Shown: piece by piece, positions 16,866 through 25,182 of the stretch | Layout: every line of letters begins with the position of its first letter | Position numbering within the stretch: the stretch's first letter is position 1 | Assembly: GCA_021786335.1 (NCBI GenBank) | Contig: JAJYNM010000087.1 | Location: 1-64,000, forward strand | Length of the DNA stretch: 64,000 nucleotides | Origin: an archaeon | GTDB lineage: Archaea > Thermoproteota > Nitrososphaeria > Nitrososphaerales > UBA183 | Reading direction: 5' to 3' | The notes under the pieces: model-generated | Seen by the model: the letters and a program-made list of their open reading frames with translations, nothing else | Database searches by the model: none | Told to the model about the DNA's origin: nothing | Program-made: the position numbers and the translations under genes

Positions 16866-17135
16866 TTGACGACATACGCATCCAAGTGCAAAGACATCGG
16901 CATGCAGTGTGGATTCGAGGTGCATGGAGCCTCGCCGAGAGACAAGGTAATGCAATTGGCTGTCGTGCACGCCAAGTCTGCACACAACATGCAGACCGTC
17001 TCCCCAGACGTACCCAACAAGGCCAGTTCAGCGATAACAAACCGAGCTGGCCCTCCAACGTTCTTCGTCTCTCCTTATCGAGCTGTTTGCGACCCTTCGA
17101 GTTCCAAGGCAAGCGCAGAAGGCGCACAAGCCTAA
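16866..17135 (+). CDS. DUF1059 family small protein
   Basis: The first 60 residues match the small DUF1059 family: CKDIGMQCGFEVHGAS, followed by VVHAKSAHNM and SPDVPNKASSAI. Function is unknown; the Cys and His residues are conserved and might bind metal. The usual protein ends soon after the last helix, but here an extra tail of about 25 residues rich in Ser, Pro and Ala follows, which may mean that the original stop was lost. TTG at 16866 is the start, preceded by an AT-rich box CTTTTACTCTA near 16826-16836. Confidence 0.7.
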   Translation: MTTYASKCKDIGMQCGFEVHGASPRDKVMQLAVVHAKSAHNMQTVSPDVPNKASSAITNRAGPPTFFVSPYRAVCDPSSSKASAEGAQA

Positions 17136-17254
17136 GCCTCACTCACAGCCGGCAGTTAGCGGGCCGTTGCGAGACGCCAGTTCAGTTTTTCTAACACTTT
17201 GTTCAAATCAATCACGCACCTGACCCTATAGGTTCCGGCCTCGCCCAGAAGGGC

Positions 17255-17509
17255 GTGTCTCTGCTGGCAACGACCGAAGACGCCGAGCAAGTGGCGAAGT
17301 CCTGGTTGCAGAGAAAGTACGGGAAGAGGCTCGGCAAGATAAAGTTCGTCGAGGTTATGAGAGAAAGCGACCACTGGATGGTAAAGGCGAACGTCAAACT
17401 CGCATCCGGAGTGCTGCTGGTCAAACCTCACATGGTCCAGATTAAGATAGACTCCAACTCTACCCACGTCCTCGGCTACTCTGAGGTCGAAATCGAAAAG
17501 TCCTATTGA
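17255..17509 (+). CDS. Small PepSY-like protein of unknown function
   Basis: An 84-residue protein with a helix (AEQVAKSWLQRKYGKRLGK) followed by four beta strands, the layout of PepSY-like and cystatin-like small domains; this is judged from pattern only. GTG 17255 lies 27 bp after the TATA-like CCCTATAGG (about 17223-17231), so the message is leaderless. Its stop codon falls inside a perfect 8-bp inverted repeat (17503-17522). No signal peptide is evident. Confidence 0.6.
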   Translation: MSLLATTEDAEQVAKSWLQRKYGKRLGKIKFVEVMRESDHWMVKANVKLASGVLLVKPHMVQIKIDSNSTHVLGYSEVEIEKSY

Positions 17510-17522
17510 GAACCCTCAATAG
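17503..17522 (+). terminator. Perfect stem-loop at the stop of the PepSY-like gene
   Basis: CTATTGAG, loop AACC, CTCAATAG: eight paired bases with a four-base loop, overlapping the TGA stop. It is not followed by a T-run, so it is not a bacterial-type terminator; it may protect the 3' end of the transcript or help pausing. Confidence 0.45.
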
Positions 17523-17572
17523 CCTATCAGACCAAAGGCGGTCAGTCTGATGGAGAAATATGGTGCGATTGG

Positions 17573-17590
17573 CACCGTCTCCGGACGGTG
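17573..17590 (+). promoter_or_regulatory. Stem-loop covering the start of the threonine dehydratase-like gene
   Basis: CACCGTC, loop TCCG, GACGGTG: a perfect seven-pair GC-rich stem whose 3' arm includes the GTG at 17588. If translation starts there the stem would hide the start codon; if it starts at ATG 17612 the stem sits in a short leader. It could tune translation. Confidence 0.4.
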
Positions 17591-18565
17591 GGCGGCCAGG
17601 TGACTCACAGCATGGGCCAAGAGGAACTTCCTGACATCAAGGAAATCGAGGACGCCTCCAGGCAGATTGCTGGAGTGGTGAGCCGGACGCCCTTAGTCGA
17701 ATCTGTTCCCCTGTCCAGGCTGACTGGGAAGCAGGTCTTCCTCAAACTGGAGTGCTTCCAGCCCATCAAAGTCTTCAAGATTAGGGGAGCCTACAACAAG
17801 GTGTCCAAGGTGAAAGAAAGGGGCGTGGTCGCGGCGTCCTCCGGGAATCATGGGATCGCGGTGGCATACAGTTCCAGACTATTGGGCAAGAAGTGTACGA
17901 TAGTCGTGCCTGAGACTGTTGTTCAGGAGAAGGTAGAGGCGATAGAGGACTACGGGGCCATCGTGGTCAAGGCCGGACGATTCAGCGAAGAGCGCGAAGC
18001 CAGGGCGAGGGAGATTGCGCGCGCAGGCGACTCAGCCTTCATACACCCTTTCAACGACCGCGACGTGATTGCGGGTCAGGGGACCTGCGGGCTCGAAATC
18101 AACCAGCAGCTAGCCGACTTCGATGCCGTACTGGTCCCCGTGGGGGGAGGGGGGCTGATATCAGGGGTTTCGATAGCACTAAAAGGAACAAGGGCCCCTG
18201 TAAGGGTGTTCGGAGTAGAACCAGCTGTTGCCCCGAAGCTGACCGCCGCCCTCTCCGCGAAGAGGGTAGTCCGAATCGAGCCAGCTGGCTCAGTAGCCGA
18301 TGGCCTAATCCCTTCCGCTCTAGGCAATCTCACATATCTGGCCTGTTCGAAATACATCGACGGCGCTCTGACGGTCTCCGAGGAGGAGATAATGGGCGCC
18401 ACTAGGGCCATGGTGAACATGGCAAGAGTCTTCGCCGAGCCTTCGGGGGCCACCCCACTAGCGCCGCTTCTGTCAAAGAAGGAAGGACTGGGTGACCGGG
18501 TCGTCCTCGTGGTCTCTGGAGGGAATATCTCCAAGGACGTCCTCAGAAAGGTTCTGGTTTGGTAA
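17588..18565 (+). CDS. Threonine dehydratase/serine racemase-like PLP enzyme
   Basis: A fold-type II pyridoxal phosphate enzyme of 325 residues, without the C-terminal ACT-like domain of biosynthetic IlvA, so closer to catabolic threonine ammonia-lyase or serine racemase. The PLP lysine is Lys64 in FKIRGAYN; the phosphate is held by SSGNHG and GGGGLISG, and SGGNIS lies near the C-terminus. It would turn threonine into 2-oxobutanoate, an isoleucine precursor, or interconvert serine isomers. Start is GTG 17588 or ATG 17612; the family alignment fits the latter slightly better. An AT-rich box lies near 17549-17558. Confidence 0.85.
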   Translation: MGGQVTHSMGQEELPDIKEIEDASRQIAGVVSRTPLVESVPLSRLTGKQVFLKLECFQPIKVFKIRGAYNKVSKVKERGVVAASSGNHGIAVAYSSRLLGKKCTIVVPETVVQEKVEAIEDYGAIVVKAGRFSEEREARAREIARAGDSAFIHPFNDRDVIAGQGTCGLEINQQLADFDAVLVPVGGGGLISGVSIALKGTRAPVRVFGVEPAVAPKLTAALSAKRVVRIEPAGSVADGLIPSALGNLTYLACSKYIDGALTVSEEEIMGATRAMVNMARVFAEPSGATPLAPLLSKKEGLGDRVVLVVSGGNISKDVLRKVLVW

Positions 18566-18692
18566 AGTCGCTCTGAGGCACGGCCGTGGAGCGCCCGCAG
18601 CGACGAATCGTGTTGTACAAGGAGGTTGAACAGGGCCCGCCACGACTTTCAAAATTGCCGTTTCAAAAACCTGGCAGACTATACCACACGCT

Positions 18693-19133
18693 ATGATTGG
18701 AGGACTAAGGCGAAGGCTTTCGGGGAACGTCGAACACATTTGGAGTACAGACCAGGAACTCAAGCCCGAGGTCTCAGTTGACTCCGAATTCCATAGTGGA
18801 GCGGCAGTCCTGCTGACTACTGCGAAACCAACCAGCGAGAGGGAGACGAACGACGTCAGGATGAAAGAATACTACAAAGCCGTCCTAGGGACCGCCATAG
18901 AGAGAGGCGGCTGGTATCAGGGGCAGATAATGCCTCTCGCCTGGCTCAGGATGACACTCGCTGGCCTAGAATCCCGGCCTCTCCCGCCCGAAGCTTTGTG
19001 GGATGAGCAGGCAGCTGCTACAGGTGAGCCTGGCAGAGCCATCCCTTCCCGCGCAGACCTGTTTCCTGAAGAGAGGAGAGCCTGGCTAAGCCAAGTTAAG
19101 GCTGGACACAGCGCCTCTGGTGCCGGGGCCTAG
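18693..19133 (+). CDS. Hypothetical protein, 146 residues
   Basis: I do not recognise the family. The protein is soluble and mainly helical; the middle (about 50-85, VRMKEYYKAVLGTAIERGGWYQGQ) is the most ordered part and the C-terminus is rich in Ala, Gly and Pro. ATG 18693 lies 28 bp after the AT-rich TTTCAAAAACC (about 18660-18670), which supports it being a real transcript start. It is not obviously linked to its neighbours. Confidence 0.55.
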   Translation: MIGGLRRRLSGNVEHIWSTDQELKPEVSVDSEFHSGAAVLLTTAKPTSERETNDVRMKEYYKAVLGTAIERGGWYQGQIMPLAWLRMTLAGLESRPLPPEALWDEQAAATGEPGRAIPSRADLFPEERRAWLSQVKAGHSASGAGA

Positions 19134-19236
19134 TAGGTGACGGCGCGCACTGTGAATCGAGCGTACAAACCGGCCCTTCGCTAGCGCGGTTTGCGTCAAT
19201 GGAAACCATTTAGCGCACCCTTACTGAAGCACCAGT

Positions 19237-19938
19237 GTGTTCGACGTATCACTAAGGCTGGACCATTCACTCCCCTTTTCCAATTTCTCTAAACTCTTCC
19301 CCACAGTTGGGATTCAAAGGTGGTGCAACTTGCAGGTAGACATCTTGGAGCTCCAGGTTTCCAAAGAAGAGGACGCTGAGAAACTTGAGCCCGCCCTGGG
19401 CGCAATGCTGAAGTCGTTGGGCGCCCGCCTGATACGGTTCAACCGATACTCTTCCAAGAACATGGAAGCGGTGGTGGGATGCAAATGCGCCACTGATAAC
19501 TCCACGGTCGCATTAATCGAGTGGGCGGAGTGCATACCGGTCATGCCAGTCACCTATCGCGGAGGGTTTGAACACTGCCGCTTGCTGGCCTTCACCAAAG
19601 ATACTCTAAGTGGTGCCCTAAGCGCCCTCTCGAAGGTTTCTAAGGTCGAGATTGAGAGCAAGTCAGTGGTGCCAAGGGAATCAGCGAGAGGGGCCATCAC
19701 CATCCCAGTCGATGAGTTCTTGGGGGCACTGACGAAAAAGCAGCTCGAAGCGTTCATCGCCGCGCTGCAACTGGGCTACTATGGGATGCCCAAAGAGGTG
19801 ACCTTGGATCAAATCGCAGCGAAGCAGGGGATGAGGAGGTCAACCTATGAAGAGCACCTCAGAAAAGCGGAGTTGAAGATATTGCAGGCCGTCAGGCCGT
19901 ACGCCAGGCTTGCCTATGTGACGTCCCAGGAATCATAG
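19237..19938 (+). CDS. HTH_10 (bacterio-opsin activator-type) transcription regulator
   Basis: A 233-residue regulator. The C-terminal 60 residues carry the HTH_10 pattern (LTKKQLEAFIAALQLGYYGMP, then LDQIAAKQGMRRSTYEEHLRKAE). The N-terminal 160 residues form a mixed alpha/beta sensor-like region of the type paired with HTH_10 in many archaea, with Cys30, Cys84 and others but no clear metal motif. The GTG start at 19237 is placed by an AT-rich CATTTAG near 19207-19213. It converges on thioredoxin, eight bases apart. Confidence 0.82.
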   Translation: MFDVSLRLDHSLPFSNFSKLFPTVGIQRWCNLQVDILELQVSKEEDAEKLEPALGAMLKSLGARLIRFNRYSSKNMEAVVGCKCATDNSTVALIEWAECIPVMPVTYRGGFEHCRLLAFTKDTLSGALSALSKVSKVEIESKSVVPRESARGAITIPVDEFLGALTKKQLEAFIAALQLGYYGMPKEVTLDQIAAKQGMRRSTYEEHLRKAELKILQAVRPYARLAYVTSQES

Positions 19939-19945
19939 CCCACAT

Positions 19946-20386
19946 TCACTGATAGGGAGAGCCCTTTGCCTCAGAGACATAGGGTCTGATTCTGGCCTCA
20001 ATCATCTGCTTTGGCGCGGCGCCGACGAGGCCGTCCACAGGTTCGCCGTCTTTGAAGACCATAATTGTTGGGATTCCTTGGATGCCGAACTGCTGGGAAG
20101 TCAGCGGGTTGTCGTCAACGTTCAGCTTCCCAAAAGTGGCTTTGCCCGCCATCTCCAACGCAAGTTCCTCCAGCACCGGGGACACCACCCGGCACGGACC
20201 ACACCAGGGTGCCCAGAAGTCAACGACCACCACCTGATGTCTGCTCAACTCTTCTCTGAAGTTGGTGTCTGTCAGTTCGATTGGTCTTCCATCGCCAATG
20301 GCGTCGCCTGATTGGGGTTTCGCGCGTCTCAGCATCTCTTCGAACTTCTTCTCGTTGATTTTCCGCACTTCATCGTCGAACGTCAT
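19946..20386 (-). CDS. trxA: Thioredoxin with N-terminal extension
   Basis: A 146-residue thioredoxin. The active site WCGPC (Cys62, Cys65) and the cis-proline region GIPTIMVF are intact. About 35 extra charged, helical residues precede the fold, which is common in thaumarchaeal thioredoxins but absent in E. coli TrxA. It reduces disulfides in cytosolic proteins, perhaps including MsrB encoded at 29567 (inference). An AT-rich GCCTAAATC lies about 35-45 bp upstream of the ATG. Confidence 0.92.
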   Translation of the reverse strand: MTFDDEVRKINEKKFEEMLRRAKPQSGDAIGDGRPIELTDTNFREELSRHQVVVVDFWAPWCGPCRVVSPVLEELALEMAGKATFGKLNVDDNPLTSQQFGIQGIPTIMVFKDGEPVDGLVGAAPKQMIEARIRPYVSEAKGSPYQ

Positions 20387-20433
20387 ACATCAATCACTTC
20401 GTAACACATCGAAAGGAGGTTGATTTAGGCTTA

Positions 20434-20452
20434 CAGCCGGCAGCCGCCGGCC
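20434..20452 (+). repeat. 19-bp GC-rich repeat, copy 1
   Basis: CAGCCGGCAGCCGCCGGCC. It contains GCCGGC, a four-base loop, GCCGGC, so it can fold into a six-pair hairpin. An identical copy in inverse orientation lies at 30010-30028. This copy sits between the end of the M32 carboxypeptidase gene and the promoter of thioredoxin. A shorter look-alike (CAGCCGGCAG) is at 17147-17156. Confidence 0.6.
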
Positions 20453-20609
20453 GCTCTAGCCCTATCTTGGACGCTGTTCCGCTCGGCTCCGTCGACTCTT
20501 CACCTCATCCGAGACAATGAACCAGAATGCATGAACCAGTAAACTAAAAGAACCCATTTGCTCTGGTGAGGAGGTCCGCCCCCCGATGGGAGCTCGGTTT
20601 TCCCCTAGG

Positions 20610-22091
20610 TCAGTAGAGGAATTTCTGATTCAGATAAGCCAACAGCCTTTCTGCATTGTACGACTCACCGAACACTTTCTCCTGAAGCTCTTTGGGCGGG
20701 TATATCGCCCCAAACCGATGGATCTTGGACCCAAGCCACTTCTTGAGCGTTCCGATGTCTCCTCCATCCAGCACCTCCTTTACTAGCGTACCTCTCCCCA
20801 TCGCGTGCCATATCATGGCAGCCACAATGTTCCCAAGGGTATATGTGGCAAAGTAGCCGAATGAACCTCCGCTCCAGTGCACGTCCTGGAGCGCGCCCTC
20901 GGCGTCATTCTTGGGTCGAATCCCCAAGTAGCTCTCGAAGGTGTCGTTCCAGACCTCTGGGATTTCAGCAACAGCCACCTCGCCTCCGATTATCTTCTTC
21001 TCGACTTCGTACCTCACTGCAGTGTGGAAGTTGTAGGTCAGCTCATCCGCATCCACCCTGATGACGCTCTTCCTGACTGTGTTGAAATACAGGTAGAGCT
21101 GTTCTGCGTCGTACCCCTCTACGAAAGAAAGGTTCTGTTTCAGCATGGGGTGGATCAGTTTGACGAATCCTCTGCTCCTCCCTACGACGTTCTCCCAGAA
21201 CCTAGACTGAGACTCATGCATCCCATATGATGCCCCGTCGGCGACTGGCGTGTATGCAAGCTTCGCACCCAGCCCTAGACCATAGATAGCATGACCACTC
21301 TCATGGATTGTCGAGTAGAGGGACGCCTTGAAGTCTTTCCCCTCATACCTGGTAGTAATCCTCACGTCGTCCGGTGCGATTTGCGTCGTGAACGGATGGG
21401 TCGAGACGTCCATCCGGAATCTGGCCATGGGCATCTGCAGGAGCTTGAGGACCTCTTCGTTCACCTTTCCCATGGCTGCAGTGTCATAGGTGACCGCCTC
21501 CAGCGGGTGCTTCGAAGGGTACATGCCGTTGGCTGCCACCTTCTTGAGGAGTCTCTTGCTCTCCGGTATCAGTACCGCGTAGACCCTGTCTGCGTCGTTC
21601 ACCGTGAACCCTTCTTCATAAAGATCGAGCAGGGCATTGTATGGGTGCTTCTCATAGCCCAGCTTGTCGGCCACCCTCCTCTCGAGCTCGACAATCCTCT
21701 CAAGGTGAGGCTTGAAGATTCGGAAGTCGGACTTCTCGCGGGCGGTCCGCCATACGACGGTCGCTTCCGTGGTCTCTCTCTGGATTGCGTCTACCAGCTC
21801 CGGTGGAATCTTCAAGAAATAGTCTATGCTCCTCGTTAGTACCCGCACAACTCCTTTCTCCACGTCATCTAAGTCCCTTGCTTTCTCCGCCTTCTTCACC
21901 AGGGCTTCCAGCCCAACGGTTGAATTCTGGACCATCATGGCAAGCTGACCAGACGCAATCCCTCTTGCCTTCGCCCCGGCTTCGGGCATGTGAGTCTCCG
22001 TGTCCCATCCGAGGACGGCCATAGAGTGACCCAGAGCCCACACCTTATGGTATTTCTCCAAGATTTCTCTGACTACAGGATTCTGAGCCAA
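20610..22091 (-). CDS. M32 family carboxypeptidase (Taq type)
   Basis: A 493-residue zinc carboxypeptidase that removes C-terminal residues from peptides with broad specificity. The zinc motif HESGH is at 263-267 and the third ligand glutamate lies in the GMHESQSRFWEN stretch about 30 residues later. The length equals that of Thermus aquaticus carboxypeptidase 1. The TTG start at 22091 follows a TATA-like AACATAAAAGCC near 22118-22128. There is no signal peptide, so it works in the cytosol on peptides from the proteasome. Confidence 0.93.
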   Translation of the reverse strand: MAQNPVVREILEKYHKVWALGHSMAVLGWDTETHMPEAGAKARGIASGQLAMMVQNSTVGLEALVKKAEKARDLDDVEKGVVRVLTRSIDYFLKIPPELVDAIQRETTEATVVWRTAREKSDFRIFKPHLERIVELERRVADKLGYEKHPYNALLDLYEEGFTVNDADRVYAVLIPESKRLLKKVAANGMYPSKHPLEAVTYDTAAMGKVNEEVLKLLQMPMARFRMDVSTHPFTTQIAPDDVRITTRYEGKDFKASLYSTIHESGHAIYGLGLGAKLAYTPVADGASYGMHESQSRFWENVVGRSRGFVKLIHPMLKQNLSFVEGYDAEQLYLYFNTVRKSVIRVDADELTYNFHTAVRYEVEKKIIGGEVAVAEIPEVWNDTFESYLGIRPKNDAEGALQDVHWSGGSFGYFATYTLGNIVAAMIWHAMGRGTLVKEVLDGGDIGTLKKWLGSKIHRFGAIYPPKELQEKVFGESYNAERLLAYLNQKFLY

Positions 22092-22175
22092 AGTTGTTCC
22101 AACGGTCCGTCTCCCAGGCTTTTATGTTTGCCAGGTCTGGAAAGGTTCTAGTCAAGGCAGGAGTAATGTGCTGGT

Positions 22176-22721
22176 ATGACACCTGAAGACCAGGAGACTT
22201 GGAAGAGAGCGCTCATTCGGTTCAGGCAAGAGAAGGATGAATTTTTCAGGTCAGATCCTAGCTCGCCCTTGCCCCAAGAGACTAGGCTCGTCTTTCCTGG
22301 CCTAAACCACTTCGACCCTGACTATCGATATCGATTCGAAGTGAGGCTGCAGAGGTCCCACAGCCCCGAGGGGGTGATTATGGGAACCAGCAAGGGGACC
22401 CGCCAGCTCTTCAACAAGGTGGGACACTTCGACCTGTCGATGGGAGGAGAGAACTTCAGGGTCAGCGCTTACCAGTCTGCTGAGCGCCTTGAATCCACCC
22501 TGTTCATCCCATTCAGAGATGCGACCTCGGGGAAGGAGAGCTATGCGGCTGCCCGCTATCTGGACCTGGATGTTGAGCACGATGATGAGTACGTGGTCGA
22601 CTTTAACTACGCGTACAACCCATATTGCGCTTATTCCGACGGCTACGTCTGCCCCCTCCCACCGCAGGAGAACTGGCTCAAGATCGCAGTGAAAGCAGGC
22701 GAGCGGAAGCTCCACGGCTGA
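22176..22721 (+). CDS. DUF1684 family protein
   Basis: A 181-residue protein with the family hallmarks KDEFFRSDPSSPLP near the N-terminus, LFIPFRDATSGKESY, and the C-terminal DFNYAYNPYCAYS followed by CPLPPQENWL. Members are soluble and of unknown function, found in bacteria and archaea. An in-frame stop directly precedes the ATG, so the start is secure. It faces away from the carboxypeptidase gene. Confidence 0.85.
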   Translation: MTPEDQETWKRALIRFRQEKDEFFRSDPSSPLPQETRLVFPGLNHFDPDYRYRFEVRLQRSHSPEGVIMGTSKGTRQLFNKVGHFDLSMGGENFRVSAYQSAERLESTLFIPFRDATSGKESYAAARYLDLDVEHDDEYVVDFNYAYNPYCAYSDGYVCPLPPQENWLKIAVKAGERKLHG

Positions 22722-22798
22722 CTATCCGTGGCTTCGCTCGGTTCCGCCAAGATGCGCCGACCAGTGGGCCTGCCCGCCATGCCCTGCGGACTCTCGCA

Positions 22799-23782
22799 TC
22801 AGTAGATCATCATGTCACTGATGCGCAGCTTCTTCCCCTGATCCAGGAAGCGGGGTCTTTGGAGCCCTGCCATTCTCGCTTGCCCGACCGACCAGAGCTG
22901 AGCCAGGAACACGCAGTGGAAGAAGAGTTCTGTACTCGTCCTTCCCTGCGCAGGGGCGACACGGGCAACGTACCCGTTATTACGAAGCGCCGTTGCGAGT
23001 TTCGTCGACATTCCTGAACCGTCAAAATGGCCGAACACGTTGACAGCGTCGCCCTTCCTGAGTGAGAAGAGCTCCAAATGGCTGAACTCTTCGAGCAACT
23101 CGCCGTGAGCGCAGGCGCCGAGGAGCTCGTATACCTTGGCTGCGGCATAGAGGGCAGCTGGATATGCCAGTGAGTTGCCGAGGAGATATGTGACGCCTCC
23201 CCCTAGTGAGAACTCAACGTTCTCCTCTTTCGCCGCCCTTAGGACCCTTGCGAAGTCACAGGGTAGGCGCCCCCCAACCATGACCAGCACCGCAAGGGCG
23301 GAGAGGCTGAATGACAGGATACCGGGTGTCTTTGGCACATATCTCATGGGGATTTTGAATGTCTTGCTCACTTGCTCCACTAGAGGGCTTCCTTCGTCCG
23401 CCGTCAGGGCGGCGGTGCTCCTCGCTTCGGACTTGACCGCCTTTGCTGCGTAGACGTTGGATGCGGTCCTCCCTGACGCAGAGATGAAGAAGACGTCCTT
23501 CCCTCTGGCAATCCTTGGGTCGCTCGCCAGGCTGTAGGGGTCAACGGCCAGGCACTTCCCTCCCGACGCGTAGAACCCCACAAGGGCGGCGGCGTAGGAG
23601 TCCCCTGCACCCACGAAGACGGATCCCACAGGCGCTTCAGGGAGCTCTTCTCCAGAGAAAGCTTCGAGCGCGCGAACCTGCCCATCAATTTCGGCGAGGA
23701 CCCTTCGAAATACCTCCAAGCCAGTGGCTGAGCGAGTACGCACTCGTCTAAAAACATGGGCCCGATCCGACCAATCGGACAA
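22799..23782 (-). CDS. SIS-domain (sugar isomerase-like) protein
   Basis: The 327-residue protein has two SIS folds. The first contains FVGAGDSYAAAL and ISASGRTASNVYAA, the phosphosugar-binding loops; the second contains LLGNSLAYPAALYAAAKVYELLGACAHGELLEEFSHLE-type sequence (about 200-240), close to the isomerase half of GlmS and to archaeal SIS proteins of unknown substrate. It lacks a glutaminase domain. The TTG start at 23782 is set by a TATA-like ATCTATAAGT (23801-23810). Confidence 0.82.
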   Translation of the reverse strand: MSDWSDRAHVFRRVRTRSATGLEVFRRVLAEIDGQVRALEAFSGEELPEAPVGSVFVGAGDSYAAALVGFYASGGKCLAVDPYSLASDPRIARGKDVFFISASGRTASNVYAAKAVKSEARSTAALTADEGSPLVEQVSKTFKIPMRYVPKTPGILSFSLSALAVLVMVGGRLPCDFARVLRAAKEENVEFSLGGGVTYLLGNSLAYPAALYAAAKVYELLGACAHGELLEEFSHLELFSLRKGDAVNVFGHFDGSGMSTKLATALRNNGYVARVAPAQGRTSTELFFHCVFLAQLWSVGQARMAGLQRPRFLDQGKKLRISDMMIY

Positions 23783-23839
23783 GCTGTGGGCTTAAGACCA
23801 ACTTATAGATTCTTGAACGCCCTCCTTAGGGGGAACGTC

Positions 23840-24240
23840 ATGGCGAGATTTAGCAGGGCAGTCATGCTCGAGTCTCGTGACAAGGTACCCAGATGCTACT
23901 CCCTCGCCACTGGGAGGGTGGGATGACAGGAGTTCGAGGGGCTCCTATGGCTGTACTCTGTGGCCTCAAAGTCTAAGCGGTCTCCACCCCGCGCAGGCGG
24001 AGCAGGACCGGCATGAATCAGACACCCGCCAATCCGTACGTCAAGTTCTCCCTGAAGAACGTGTCCCTCGCCCGCCTCCTCCCAGAGGCTCGAACGCCAC
24101 GATATCGGCTGCAACCTGGTCTCCCGAGGACGCGGGTGTCGAAAGGTGGCAGGTGAACATGAGTTTTCGAAGGAGGATCTGTCTCTTGTCAGGTACTTCC
24201 GGAGCCACCCAAGGGGCCAGACCGGAGGCAGACAGTGACA
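23840..24240 (+). pseudogene. Probable remnant of a divergent plus-strand gene
   Basis: ATG 23840 lies about 35 bp from the same AT box (23801-23810) that serves the SIS gene, and reads MARFSRAVMLESRDKVP before stopping after 28 codons. Further short coding-like pieces occur in other frames, such as the 47-codon frame from ATG 24013 (TPANPYVKFSLKNVSLARLL). No intact protein or known motif can be put together, so I read the stretch as a decayed gene, with modest confidence. Confidence 0.35.
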
Positions 24241-24672
24241 CTAGCTCTCTGCCGAGGTCTTCATTGCATTGACATACTCTGTGACCACCTGGTGGGCCGG
24301 GTTTGACTGCAGCGCTTCTAGTCTGACTCTGGGATGCGCGCGCAGGGTCTCCCGCAGCTTCTGAAGGAGCGCGCTTGGATTCTTTACACGGTCCCTCCGC
24401 GCTTCAGAGACCACCGACTCGTGGTCGCATACCACAGTGAAACCTCCAAGGGACCCGAGCTCTTCTATAGCAAAGAGCACTGCCAGGACTTCAGCGTCGT
24501 CGCTCTCTTGGGCTTCCACACGTTTTACATTCTTCATTTCGCTTCCTTCGACCACGTAGCCGACGTAGGCCTCCCGACGGAGCGACGGGTCATGCATGTT
24601 TAGAATTTTCGCATCGACATAGACCTTTGGGGTTCTGTGTCCGAAGATTCGCAAGATGTTCCCGGCCCCCAA
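24241..24672 (-). CDS. RNase H-like fold protein
   Basis: A 143-residue protein whose pattern matches an RNase H fold: first strand with Asp20 (VYVDAKI), glutamate at the start of helix A (Glu61 in DDAEVLAVLFAIEEL), and Asp83 ending the fourth strand (FTVVCDHESVV). The last acidic residue is replaced by the NPAHQVV stretch, as in RVT_3-type RNase H homologues. It may cleave RNA in RNA/DNA hybrids, or be an inactive relative. The TTG start at 24672 follows the TATA-like GCTATTTAAGCG near 24688-24699; TTG 24657 is an alternative. Confidence 0.65.
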   Translation of the reverse strand: MGAGNILRIFGHRTPKVYVDAKILNMHDPSLRREAYVGYVVEGSEMKNVKRVEAQESDDAEVLAVLFAIEELGSLGGFTVVCDHESVVSEARRDRVKNPSALLQKLRETLRAHPRVRLEALQSNPAHQVVTEYVNAMKTSAES

Positions 24673-25182
24673 AAACCTGGCCTCGCTTAAATAGCCCAGG
24701 TCGCCGTCGAGCTTATAGTCTCGGGTGCCCCTTCCGAGTCAGCTACCCAATAGTCTGTCCGCTCCCCGATGCTTCCGTACCGCAGAAGATGAGCTGGTTT
24801 GGGGGCTTACAACTGGCGGGGTGGTGGTGGGGTTGAGTCGTCAGTTTCGACATTTACGTGGCTGCATTCTCAAACCTCGCCGCTATCGGCGCTGTCAACG
24901 ACATGACTTCCGCTCATGACTGCAACATCCGGAATGGTGTTCCAAGACTTCTCCCTTATCCCAATTGCCTGCGGTATTCAGATCGTGGCCCCAACATCAC
25001 TCGCCATCACTTAATGGAGACTAAAGCGCTCGACCTCAGGCTTTACGTGCCATCAATCTTGACGATTGGTGTAACGACAGACGCAAGGTTGGTACAGCAG
25101 AGGCAGGGAATCCCTCTGACCTCGGCTCGCCTGGGTGCCGACGAGTCGACTGACAACTTGAAATCCTACACATCTGACTGAA
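24673..25182. other. Intergenic stretch of about 510 bp
   Basis: Besides the promoter of the RNase H-like gene, the only long frame is 24858-25181 (+), 107 codons with a GTG start. It has no recognisable motif and no TATA-like box at the right distance, although its first part (IYVAAFSNLAAIGAVNDM) looks protein-like. I see no RNA gene. It may be a remnant. Confidence 0.35.

Noticed and set aside
23877..24272. A 131-codon plus-strand frame
   Set aside because: Begins within the dead frame from 23840, has no motif and low-complexity Pro/Arg content.
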